DNA of 18,228 nt from an uncultured Negativicutes bacterium (GTDB taxonomy: Bacteria; Bacillota; Negativicutes; Acidaminococcales; Acidaminococcaceae), in NCBI GenBank assembly GCA_937926555.1, contig CALAZX010000288.1, positions 1 to 18,228 on the forward strand, given 5' to 3'. Positions 1-6,755 of the stretch are shown here, in pieces (within the stretch, counting starts at the first letter, position 1; the number at the start of each line of letters is the position of its first letter). Made by a program: the position numbers and the translations under genes. The notes beneath the pieces were generated by a model that saw only the letters and a program-made list of their open reading frames with translations, was not told the origin of the DNA and made no database searches.

Positions 1-328
1 GTTCGCACCCCTCCTTGAACACCGGCGGCAGGATGCGGCCCATCCGTCCCATCCCCAGCCAGCCTCTGGCGTCACCGGTCTCAGCGGCCAGACGGTACCA
101 CTGGAGCGCGTAGTAATAGTCGCTGTCCCCCTCGGCCCGGCGGCCCACTTCGAGGAGCGCCTCGCCTGCGGAGACGCCGTCCGCCTCCTCCCTGGCCTGC
201 ACGTAGGCTCTCACCTTGTCCGGCTCGTCCCAGTCGAACGCCTCGATGAAAGGCGCCTTCTTCTCCGGCAGTTTTCCGCCCTGCTCCGCGCCCTGTACCG
301 GCTGCTGATCCATCTCTCTGTTTTCCAT
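1..328 (-). CDS. Sel1-repeat (TPR-like) protein, 5' part only
   Basis: The gene runs off the left edge of the window, so only about the first 109 residues are visible. The ATG at 326-328 follows a GGAGGG ribosome-binding site with about 8 bases of spacing, which favours it over the Met codon five codons later. The first 25 residues are polar and low in complexity, with no signal peptide. The next part contains a helical segment ending in YYALQWYRLAAETGDARGW, which resembles a Sel1-like repeat (alpha/alpha solenoid, usually a protein-protein interaction scaffold). I see no catalytic motif. The specific partner or function cannot be inferred. The call rests on one clear repeat, so the family is likely but the rest of the protein is unseen. 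Confidence 0.7.
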   Translation of the reverse strand, partial: MENREMDQQPVQGAEQGGKLPEKKAPFIEAFDWDEPDKVRAYVQAREEADGVSAGEALLEVGRRAEGDSDYYYALQWYRLAAETGDARGWLGMGRMGRILPPVFKEGCE

Positions 329-409
329 CTCAGAATCCCTCCGCTATGTGATCTTTTATTTTCCCCATTAATCGTCATTCTCCCTGTCAAGGAAAATGCA
401 TACAGCTCT

Positions 410-415
410 ATTATA
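410..415 (-). promoter_or_regulatory. Possible -10 element for the Sel1-repeat gene
   Basis: The minus strand reads TATAAT here, about 80 bases upstream of the Sel1-repeat start codon. I do not see a good -35 hexamer at the expected distance. A TTGACA on the same strand (fwd 385-390) lies downstream of this -10 and has no matching -10 of its own. Confidence 0.35.
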
Positions 416-606
416 GCGGATTATCAGTAAAAAGTCCTATTAAAAATAAAATTCGGCAAGAAGCGCTGCGGCATGCGGGTACAGAGTCTTTCCGCAAACA
501 GGCCCGTCCACCTTTTCCACAGCCGGCGGCCCCTTCTTCCATGCCTCAGCTCCTTTATCAGCTCCGGTCTTATCCCCACACCCCACCTGCTTTTGGAGAC
601 AGAAAA
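416..606. other. Intergenic stretch, no gene recognised
   Basis: This is most of the 385-base gap between the Sel1-repeat gene and the tRNA cluster. It starts AT-rich and becomes GC-rich. Short open frames on both strands lack ribosome-binding sites and familiar protein sequence, so I do not call them genes. Confidence 0.5.
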
Positions 607-665
607 AGCCGGCAGTCTCTCCCCCGTCCGGTGTCCTGTCCGGTCCGGGAGCGGTCCTGCCGGCT
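607..665 (-). terminator. Long structured inverted repeat, possible second terminator
   Basis: A perfect 9-base stem (AGCCGGCAG at 607-615, CTGCCGGCT at 657-665) encloses about 41 bases that contain further pairing segments (CTCCC with GGGAG). On the minus strand it is followed by a short T run (fwd 603-607). It lies just downstream of the tRNA terminator and could be a backup terminator or part of a structured RNA. Confidence 0.4.
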
Positions 666-675
666 CCAAGGCAAT

Positions 676-700
676 AAAAAAACGATTCCGTCTGGAATCG
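676..700 (-). terminator. Rho-independent terminator of the tRNA-Leu pair
   Basis: CGATTCC (683-689) and GGAATCG (694-700) form a perfect 7-bp stem with a 4-base loop. On the minus strand the stem is followed directly by seven T residues (fwd 676-682). It sits 14 bases past the CCA end of the second tRNA. Confidence 0.88.
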
Positions 701-713
701 CAATGTTTTAATA

Positions 714-800
714 TGGTGCGGTAGAGAGGATTTGAACCTCCACGGGGTCAACCCCCACTAGCTCCTGAGGCTAGCGCGTCTGCCGTTCCGCCACTACCGC
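714..800 (-). tRNA. tRNA-Leu (anticodon CAG)
   Basis: The acceptor stem GCGGTAG pairs with CTACCGC, and CCA is encoded (TGG at 714-716 on the plus strand). The anticodon stem CTAGC/GCTAG encloses the loop CTCAGGA, giving anticodon CAG, which reads CUG. The long variable arm (GGGG/CCCC type) is the class II feature expected of tRNA-Leu, and the T loop GTTCAAATC is present. The first 25 or so bases nearly match the neighbouring tRNA-Leu gene. Confidence 0.95.
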
Positions 801-831
801 ATATCAGTTTTGCGCTGCAAAAGAATTTTTA

Positions 832-916
832 TGGTGCGGTTGATGGGATTTGAACCCATACGGGATTACCCCACCACCCCCTCAAGATGGCGCGTCTGCC
901 GTTCCGCCACAACCGC
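832..916 (-). tRNA. tRNA-Leu (anticodon GAG)
   Basis: The acceptor stem GCGGTTG pairs with CAACCGC, and CCA is encoded (832-834). The anticodon stem CCATC/GGTGG contains one T-G pair and encloses TTGAGGG, giving anticodon GAG for CUC/CUU codons. The class II variable arm and the T loop GTTCAAATC are present. It is the first gene of the two-tRNA transcript and is separated from the next tRNA by a 31-base AT-rich spacer. Confidence 0.95.
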
Positions 917-948
917 GGGAGGATGTTTCTTCGTTTTGCAACAATGTT

Positions 949-977
949 ATCTTAGCACAATAAATCGGCTTCGTCAA
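949..977 (-). promoter_or_regulatory. Sigma-70-type promoter of the tRNA-Leu pair
   Basis: On the minus strand, TTGACG (fwd 972-977), a 17-base spacer and TAAGAT (fwd 949-954) form a near-consensus promoter about 33 bases upstream of tRNA-Leu(GAG). Confidence 0.85.
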
Positions 978-1002
978 CACTTTTCTTGAACTTTTTCCGC
1001 TT

Positions 1003-1629
1003 TTATTCCCCGGACTTCTCCGCCATGGAGGCTTTGTAGAGATGGTAGTACATGTCCCGGTCCCGCATGACGCCGTCCACATAGCGTCTGGTGTCGTCAT
1101 AGGGGATCTCCCCGGTCCGGCCGAAATCGTAGTCCCAGCCGTTGGCCTTCATCCAGCCGTGGGTTTTGCCCCGTCCGGCGTTGTAGGCCATCATGATCAG
1201 CACCATGTTGTCCTTGAACTCGTGCTTCAGTTCGGACAGATACCAGCAGCCCATCCGGATGTTGGTCTCCGGGTCGTAGAGCTTCTCGCCGGAGTAATCC
1301 TTCAGGCCCATCTGCCCGGCGATCCAGTCGCCGGTCTCCGGCATGATCTGCATCAGGCCCACCGCCCCCATATGGGACACCGCGTTGGGCTTGAACTTGC
1401 TCTCGTTCTTCATCACCGCCGCCACCAGGAAGGGGTCGATGTTGTTCTTCCTGCTGTAGGAGAGGATCTCGTTCTGGTAAGGCCACAGATAGACGAAATG
1501 CATCTGCACGTAGTCGCTGGTCCACACTTTCCAGCCGGAGAAGCAGAGCGCCACAAGGAGGCAGAGAACAAAAAGCAGTCTCCGGAAGGTGTTTCCGTTT
1601 TTTCGCTTTTTCCCTTTTCTCGTTGCCAC
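1003..1629 (-). CDS. Lytic transglycosylase, SLT / GH23 family, membrane-anchored
   Basis: This 208-residue protein has a basic N-terminus (residues 1-17) and one hydrophobic segment (about 18-36), consistent with an N-terminal membrane anchor and an extracytoplasmic catalytic domain. The SLT signature is present: KNES with the expected catalytic Glu76, GLMQIMP (91-97) and AYNAG (148-152), followed by the C-terminal Tyr-rich helix (YVDGV). The family cleaves peptidoglycan between MurNAc and GlcNAc to give 1,6-anhydroMurNAc ends. The start codon is GTG, chosen because AAGGAG lies 8 bases upstream and the frame begins with a typical basic leader. It lies 119 bases after coaE and has its own promoter. 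The stop is TAA. The family assignment is firm; the cellular role (septation, recycling or secretion-system assembly) is not visible. Confidence 0.9.
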   Translation of the reverse strand: MATRKGKKRKNGNTFRRLLFVLCLLVALCFSGWKVWTSDYVQMHFVYLWPYQNEILSYSRKNNIDPFLVAAVMKNESKFKPNAVSHMGAVGLMQIMPETGDWIAGQMGLKDYSGEKLYDPETNIRMGCWYLSELKHEFKDNMVLIMMAYNAGRGKTHGWMKANGWDYDFGRTGEIPYDDTRRYVDGVMRDRDMYYHLYKASMAEKSGE

Positions 1630-1674
1630 AGTATCTGCTCCTTCTTTCTTTCCCGACGGGTGATGTAGGGCTTA

Positions 1675-1703
1675 ATTATAACGTATCGGATACGCCGCCG
1701 CAA
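1675..1703 (-). promoter_or_regulatory. Promoter of the transglycosylase gene with palindromic spacer
   Basis: On the minus strand, TTGCGG (fwd 1698-1703), a 17-base spacer and TATAAT (fwd 1675-1680) form a promoter about 46 bases upstream of the GTG start. The spacer contains the 13-base inverted repeat CGTATCGGATACG (1682-1694), which could be an operator. Confidence 0.7.
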
Positions 1704-1748
1704 GCGTTTTTTCCCCGCCGCGGCGCCTCTTCCGCTCCGTCCCGGCCC

Positions 1749-2342
1749 TTATAGTCCCCGGGCCGCCAGCTCCCGGTCCACCTGTCCGCAGGTCTCCTCC
1801 CGGGTGCCGCTGTTGTCGATGACCACGTCGGCGTAGGCCAGCTTGTCCTCCAGGGACATCTGGGCCGCGATCCGGGCTTTCACCTGCTCCTCGCTGGCGC
1901 CGTCCCGGAGCATGGTCCGCTGTATCTGGACCGCCGGGCTGACTTTCACCAGCCACACCTCGTCACATTTCCGGTTCCAGCCGCATTCGATCAGCAGCGG
2001 CACGTCCAGTACCACCGCCTCCGCGGCCTTCTCCCGGTTCGCTTCCAGGAAGGCCACGGCCTCCGCCCACACCTGGTCCTGGACGATCTTCTCGTACCGT
2101 TTCAGCAGGCTCCGGTCCCCGAACACCTTCTCCGCCACCCAGGGCCGGTTCAGCTCGCCGCTCTCCAGCAGGCATTCCGGTCCCAGCAGGCCTACGGCCT
2201 TCTCCAGGCAGGGGCTGCCTTTGGCCACGGCCCGGCGGCTCACCGCGTCGGCGTCGAACACCGGCAGTCCTTTCTCTTGCAGGTAGGAGGAGACGGTGCT
2301 CTTGCCGCTGCCGATTCCCCCTGTGAGTCCGATTATCTTCAT
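1749..2342 (-). CDS. coaE: Dephospho-CoA kinase
   Basis: CoaE phosphorylates the 3'-hydroxyl of dephospho-CoA with ATP, the last step of coenzyme A synthesis in the cytosol. The 197-residue length is normal for the family. The P-loop GGIGSGKST lies at residues 8-16. It is followed by the FDADAVSR motif (about 29-36) and by DVPLLIE in the central region, both typical of CoaE. The ATG at 2340-2342 is chosen because the protein then begins MKIIGLTGG, the standard CoaE N-terminus. The frame stays open upstream, but that stretch lies inside mutM. The start overlaps the mutM stop as ATGA, so the two genes are translationally coupled. The stop is TAA. Confidence 0.95.
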   Translation of the reverse strand: MKIIGLTGGIGSGKSTVSSYLQEKGLPVFDADAVSRRAVAKGSPCLEKAVGLLGPECLLESGELNRPWVAEKVFGDRSLLKRYEKIVQDQVWAEAVAFLEANREKAAEAVVLDVPLLIECGWNRKCDEVWLVKVSPAVQIQRTMLRDGASEEQVKARIAAQMSLEDKLAYADVVIDNSGTREETCGQVDRELAARGL

Positions 2343-3232
2343 CTGGCTGTTGCTCCTTTGTCCTTGGTTTTCCGTGCCCCTGTGGCGGTTTTCCGCCGTT
2401 TCCGGGGCGGTTTCTGGCAGGCCGGGCAGTAGACGCTGCCCCGTCCTCCCACTTTGATCTGCACCAGGGTTTCCCCGCAAGCGCGGCAGGGCTGTCCTTT
2501 CCGCTGGTACACCTGGAGATGGTTCTGGTTGTTCCCCATCTCCCCGTTGGCATCCTGGTAGTTGCGGAAGCTGGTGCCCCGGTTCTCCAGTCCCTGGGCG
2601 ATGACGGCGTTCACCGCCTCCCACAGCCGCTCCGTCTCCTCTTTCTTCAGGAGCCGGGCCGGGCGCAGGGGATGGATCCGTGCCTTGAACAGGGCCTCGT
2701 CGGCGTAGATGTTCCCCAGGCCGGCGATCTTCCGCTGGTCCAGGATGAAGCTCTTCACCGCCTGGCTGCTTCTGGCCGCGATCTTCCGGAGATATTCCGG
2801 GGTGAACCCCTCCGACAGGGGTTCCGGTCCCAGGGTGGCCAGGCCCGTGTTGATATAGGGGTCATCCCCGCCCAGGAGGCAGAGGGTCCCGAAGGTACGG
2901 ATGTCCGTGAACCACAGATCCTCCTCCCCCTCCAGGCGGAAACGGACCTTGGCGTAGGGCGGCTCCGGCCCTTCCTTCGGGCAGGCCACCAGGGCGCCGG
3001 TCATCCGCAGATGGACCATCAGGGTGCGGCCGCTGTCCAGCCGCAGCAGCAGGTACTTGCCCTGCCGCTCCACCCGGTCGAAACGGCGGCCCTCCAGCTC
3101 ACGGCTGAAGGCCTCCGCGTCGGGATGGACGATGAGCCTGGGCAGGCGCACCTCCACCCCCAGTATTCTCTTTCCAGTGATATGTGGCACCAGGGTCTTG
3201 CGGACCTGTTCCACTTCCGGCATTTCCGGCAT
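2339..3232 (-). CDS. mutM: Formamidopyrimidine-DNA glycosylase (Fpg/MutM)
   Basis: This bifunctional glycosylase/AP lyase removes 8-oxoguanine and formamidopyrimidines from DNA. The mature N-terminus MPEMPEVE supplies the catalytic Pro2 and Glu3. Other family landmarks are the conserved lysine at Lys59 (QGKYLLL), GLGNIYADE (171-179) in the helix-two-turn-helix, and a C-terminal zinc finger with Cys249, Cys252, Cys269, Cys272 and Arg264. At 297 residues it is longer than usual (about 270-275) because of a tail of about 25 residues rich in Lys and Arg after the finger. AGGAGAG lies 6 bases before the ATG. It follows polA after 135 bases and overlaps coaE by 4 bases. The stop is TGA. Confidence 0.95.
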   Translation of the reverse strand: MPEMPEVEQVRKTLVPHITGKRILGVEVRLPRLIVHPDAEAFSRELEGRRFDRVERQGKYLLLRLDSGRTLMVHLRMTGALVACPKEGPEPPYAKVRFRLEGEEDLWFTDIRTFGTLCLLGGDDPYINTGLATLGPEPLSEGFTPEYLRKIAARSSQAVKSFILDQRKIAGLGNIYADEALFKARIHPLRPARLLKKEETERLWEAVNAVIAQGLENRGTSFRNYQDANGEMGNNQNHLQVYQRKGQPCRACGETLVQIKVGGRGSVYCPACQKPPRKRRKTATGARKTKDKGATAR

Positions 3233-3266
3233 GTTCCACTCTCCTGTATCCTGAAATCTCTCTACA

Positions 3267-3318
3267 ATCCCCCGCAGCCACTATGGTGACTGTGGGGGAT
3301 CCAGGCGCTTTCCGCGCC
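3267..3318. other. Two adjacent hairpins between polA and mutM
   Basis: The first (3267-3300) pairs about 15 bases with one mismatch and one wobble around the loop TATG. The second (3304-3318) is GGCGC/GCGCC with a 5-base loop. Neither has a strong T run on either strand, so they look more like processing, attenuation or stability elements than a classical terminator. Confidence 0.45.
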
Positions 3319-3367
3319 ACTACTATATATTCCGCATATACGTCAGGAAATCACTATCTGCCACCGC

Positions 3368-5995
3368 TTATTTAGCGTCGGCCCAGTCCTTGCCGTAGTT
3401 CACGTCGGCCCGCAGGGGCACCGCCAGGTCGAAGGCGTCCTGCATCTCTTTCTGCACCAGGGCCGCGGTGGCCTCCCGCTCGGATTCCTTCACTTCCAGC
3501 ACCAGCTCATCGTGCACCTGGAGCAGCACACGGGAGGACAGGCCGGATTTCTTCAGTGCCCCGTCCACCTTGAGCATAGCCACTTTCATGATGTCCGCCG
3601 CCGTCCCCTGGATGGGGGTGTTGATGGCAGTGCGCTCGGCGAAGCTGCGGCGGTTGAAGTTGCGGTTGTTGATGTCCGGCAGGTAGCGCCGTCTGCCCAG
3701 CAGCGTGGACACATAGCCCTGTTCACGGGCCTGGGCCACCATGCTGTCCATATAGGCCTTCACGCCCTCATAGCGCTCGAAGTAGCTGGCGATGAACTCG
3801 GCGGCCTCTTTCCGGGTGCAGCCCAGCTGCACGGCCAGGCCGTAGTCGCTGATGCCGTAGACGATGCCGAAGTTGACAGCTTTCGCCCGGGAGCGCATCT
3901 CGGAGGACACCAGGTCCAGGGGCACGCCGAAGACCTCGCTGGCCGTACGGGCGTGGACGTCCTGGTTCTCCCGGAAGGATTCCAGCAGCAGCGGGTCCTG
4001 TGCGATATGGGCCAGGATGCGCAGCTCGATCTGGGAATAGTCGCAGGACATCAGCCAGTCATAGCCCTCCCCGGGGACGATGAGTTTGCGGCTCTGCTTG
4101 CCCTACTCGCTGCGCGTGGGGATGTTCTGCAGGTTGGGGTCCGTGCTGGACAGGCGGCCGGTGACGGTGACCAGCTGCTGGAAATGGGTGTGGATCCGCC
4201 CGGTCTCCGGGTTGATCAGGGGCTTCAGTCCCTCCAGGTAGGTGGAGTGGAGTTTGGCCAGGGCCCGGTATTCCAGGATGGTCTCAATGAGGGGATGTTT
4301 TCCCTTCAGCTCGTCCAGCACCTTGGCGTCGGTGGAGTAGCCGGTCTTCGTCTTCTTGATCACCGGCAGTCCCAGTTTCTCGAAAAGGATCACGCCCAGC
4401 TGTTTCGGGGAGTTCACGTTGAAGTCCTCTTCCCCGGCCTGTTCACGGGCAGTGGCCTCCAGGGCGGCGATTTTCTCCGCCATGACGGCGCTCATCCGGT
4501 CCAGCTCCTCGGGGCGGATGGCCACGCCGGCCAGTTCCATCCTGGCCAGCACGCTGCCCAGGGGCAGCTCCACCTTCCGGTACAGCTCCGTCAGCTCCTT
4601 GTCTGCCAGGTTCTTCTCCAGGATGGCGGCCAGCTTGGTCATGGCCAGGCAGTCCGCCGCCCGGTCCTGGTTCAGGTACTGCCAGATCAGGTCACCCAGC
4701 TCATAGCCCCGCACACCGGAATCGTCCAGGTAGGCGGCCACGGCCAGGTCGTCCTCCAGGTTCTTGGGCTCCACGCCGCCGCAGAGGCAGGTCTTCCAGA
4801 CGCTCTTGCCGTCCACGGTGCCCTTGGGATTCTCCGCGGTTCCCAGCCAGGCGGTGAAGGCTTTCAGGGTATCCTCACCGGCCAGGTTGTAGAGCTGTCC
4901 GCCGGCGGCCAGCTGTGCCTTGGCGAAACGCAGTTCCGGCAGGATGCCCGCCGTCTCCGCGGTGAACCAGATTTTCCCGGAGGGCTCCAGTTTCCCGGCC
5001 AGCTCCTCCCAGCCGGCCGCGTCGTTGATCTCGATAGCCACGGCGTCGGGAACCCGCTCCCCGAAGAGGCTGCCCATCAGGTCGCCCTCATCGGCTGCGG
5101 CGTCGTCGGCCAGGCTCTCCTCGTCCTGTCCCAGCTCCTTGGCGAAGTCGCCGAAGAGATTGCGGAACTCCAGTTCCGTGAAGTAGTCTTTCGCCTCTTT
5201 GCCGATGGGTTTCAGGGCGTAGGTGTCCGGGGTCAGGTCCACCGGCACGTCGGTGAAGATGGTGGCCAGCTCCTTGGACAGGAGCGCCTGGTCCTTATAG
5301 GTCACCAGTTTCTCCTTCAGGCTCTTGCCCTTAACGTTCTCCGCGTTGGCCAGCACCTCCTCCACGGTGCCGTACTCCTTGATCAGCTTCATGGCGGTCT
5401 TGGGGCCTACGCCGGGCACACCGGGGATATTGTCGGAGGTGTCCCCCATGAGGCCCTTCAGCTCGATGATCTGGCGGGGCACCAGGCCCTCGTACTCCTC
5501 GGCGAAGACAGCCTCGTCATACATCACGATGTTGGAGATGCCGCGCTTGGTGAACATGACGCGGGTCCGGCTGTCGATGAGCTGCAGCTCGTCACGGTCG
5601 CCGGTTACCACGATCACTTCCGCCTCCGGACCGGAATGGCGGGCGAAGGTGCCGATGATGTCGTCGGCCTCGTAGCCGTCCATCTCCAGGGAAGCGATGT
5701 TCAGCGCCTTCAGCACGTCCATGCACAGGGGGAACTGCTCCTTCAGCTCCGGCGGTGTGGGTTTCCGCTGGCCCTTGTAGTCCTCGAACATCTTGGTGCG
5801 GAAGGTCTTCCGGGATTTGTCGAAAGCCGCCAGCACCCAGCGGGGTTTCACATCCTGGATCAGTTTCAGCAGCATCCGCATGAAACCGAACACCGCTCCC
5901 GTATGGACCCCTTTTTTCGTGGTCAGGGGCGGCAGTGCGTAGAACGCACGGTGGATCAGACTGCTTCCGTCAATTACCAAAAATTTATCTGCCAT
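3368..5995 (-). CDS. polA: DNA polymerase I, interrupted by one in-frame TAG
   Basis: The full frame has 875 codons, close to the usual length for Firmicutes Pol I. Domain order: 5' nuclease (residues 1 to about 290) with Asp10, Asp59, EADD 109-112, TGDRD 131-135, GDTSDN 184-189 and the helix-hairpin-helix GVPGVGPKTA 192-201; a degenerate 3'-5' exonuclease-like region that reads FTAET where active enzymes have DxE; then the polymerase domain with TGRLSSTDPNLQNIP, motif A DYSQIELR (about 652-659), motif B RSRAKAVNFGIVYG and motif C VHDE (about 827-830). Codon 631 is TAG (4103-4105), between LQNIPTRSE and GKQSRKLIVPGEG, with the frame unchanged. Termination there would leave the 5' nuclease and remove palm and fingers. 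The ATG at 5993-5995 (MADKFLVIDG) has AGAGGTG 5 bases upstream. The final stop is TAA. The identity is certain; whether full-length protein is made is open. Confidence 0.93.
4103..4105 (-). other. In-frame TAG codon inside polA
   Basis: The minus strand reads AGC GAG TAG GGC AAG. By eye, Pol I homologues have Glu (E. coli, RNEEGRR) or Leu (Taq, RTPLGQR) at this position, so GAG to TAG by one change is plausible. No insertion or deletion is needed to continue the protein. Confidence 0.85.
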
Positions 5996-6089
5996 AAAGC
6001 ACCTCTCTGTTTTATCTTTCCCGCCGCTGCCGGGCGGCATATGTATCCATTCTCTCCGGCGGAACCGTTATTCCGCCTCTAACCTAACT

Positions 6090-6098
6090 ATTATATCA
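6090..6098 (-). promoter_or_regulatory. Extended -10 promoter of polA
   Basis: The minus strand reads TGA TATAAT (TGn plus consensus -10), about 95 bases upstream of the polA ATG. The -35 region (GGAACA at 17 bases) is weak, as is common for extended -10 promoters. Confidence 0.6.
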
Positions 6099-6120
6099 TA
6101 TTCCTTTTATCATGTTCCCC

Positions 6121-6148
6121 AAAAAAAGAAGACGCCCCCGGAGGGACG
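6121..6148 (-). terminator. Rho-independent terminator after the LapA-like gene
   Basis: On the minus strand, CGTCCC and GGGGCG pair (one G-T wobble, 4-base loop; fwd 6133-6148), followed by TCTTC and seven T residues (fwd 6121-6127). It lies 52 bases past the stop codon and separates this gene from polA. Confidence 0.65.
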
Positions 6149-6200
6149 CCTTCCAACCGCTTTCAGCGCGGTTCCGGCACGATGCTGCGCACCGTCATGT

Positions 6201-6578
6201 TCATTTTTCAGCAGGGGCCTTGGGAGCCTCGGAAGCTTTGGGTTCCTTGCCCGCAGCGGGGGCTTTCTCCCCGGCCGGAGCGGCAGGAGCGTTCTCCCGT
6301 GCCATCTTGGCCACTTTCTCCTGGAGGATCCGTTTGTCATCCTCCAGCAGGGCGATCTGGTCATTGAGTTTCCGCACCCGCAGGAACTGCTGGGTCTTCA
6401 CTTTCAGACCCCACAGAGCCGCAACCAGGAAACCGCAAGCCGCGGAAAGCAGCACCACAAGGATCAGGTTCAGCTGGAAATCCCATACCAGGAAGTGGAG
6501 AGCCACTACCATGGAGTTCTGCAGCGCCAGCACAGCCACGAACAGGGCCACCAGCACCATCAGCACGATATATACCAT
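6201..6578 (-). CDS. LapA-domain (DUF1049) small membrane protein
   Basis: This 125-residue protein has two hydrophobic segments (about 2-24 and 37-57) joined by a short loop that includes QNS and HFLVWDFQL, the pattern of LapA/DUF1049 proteins. A charged, probably coiled-coil helix follows (about 60-95), then a disordered tail of about 30 residues made mostly of Ala, Pro, Lys and Glu. E. coli LapA (YciS) works with LapB in controlling lipopolysaccharide synthesis; whether that applies here is not shown, and no LapB-like gene is in the window. GAGGTG lies about 6 bases before the ATG. It has its own promoter and terminator, so it is probably monocistronic. The stop is TGA. Confidence 0.75.
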   Translation of the reverse strand: MVYIVLMVLVALFVAVLALQNSMVVALHFLVWDFQLNLILVVLLSAACGFLVAALWGLKVKTQQFLRVRKLNDQIALLEDDKRILQEKVAKMARENAPAAPAGEKAPAAGKEPKASEAPKAPAEK

Positions 6579-6649
6579 TGAGTCACCTCATTTCCTGTGG
6601 GCGGAGTCCCGGCGTTCCGGAACATCCGCGCCGTATTGTCTTTGACTCT

Positions 6650-6677
6650 ATTATACTCTCTGCAGGCTGTCCTGCAA
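6650..6677 (-). promoter_or_regulatory. Promoter of the LapA-like gene
   Basis: On the minus strand, TTGCAG (fwd 6672-6677), a 16-base spacer and TATAAT (fwd 6650-6655). The leader before the gene is about 65 bases and contains a small GC-rich inverted repeat around TTCCGGAA (6615-6622). Confidence 0.75.
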
Positions 6678-6755
6678 ATAACTTTTACAGATTACAGGCA
6701 TTCCTCCATCAGCCGCACACCTTGGCGGCATCGGCCTGCCCGGGAACCGCCAGGG

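Noticed and set aside
4052..4105. Frameshift as the cause of the split polA
   Set aside because: Reading across the stop in the same frame gives the expected GKQSRKLIVPGEG segment leading into DYSQIELR, so no base is missing or added.
3512..6082. Very long open frame (856 codons) on the plus strand opposite polA
   Set aside because: It is antisense to a clearly conserved gene, its translation is rich in Gly, Gln, His, Leu and Val with no familiar motif, and GC-rich codon bias removes stops in that frame. It is a shadow of polA.
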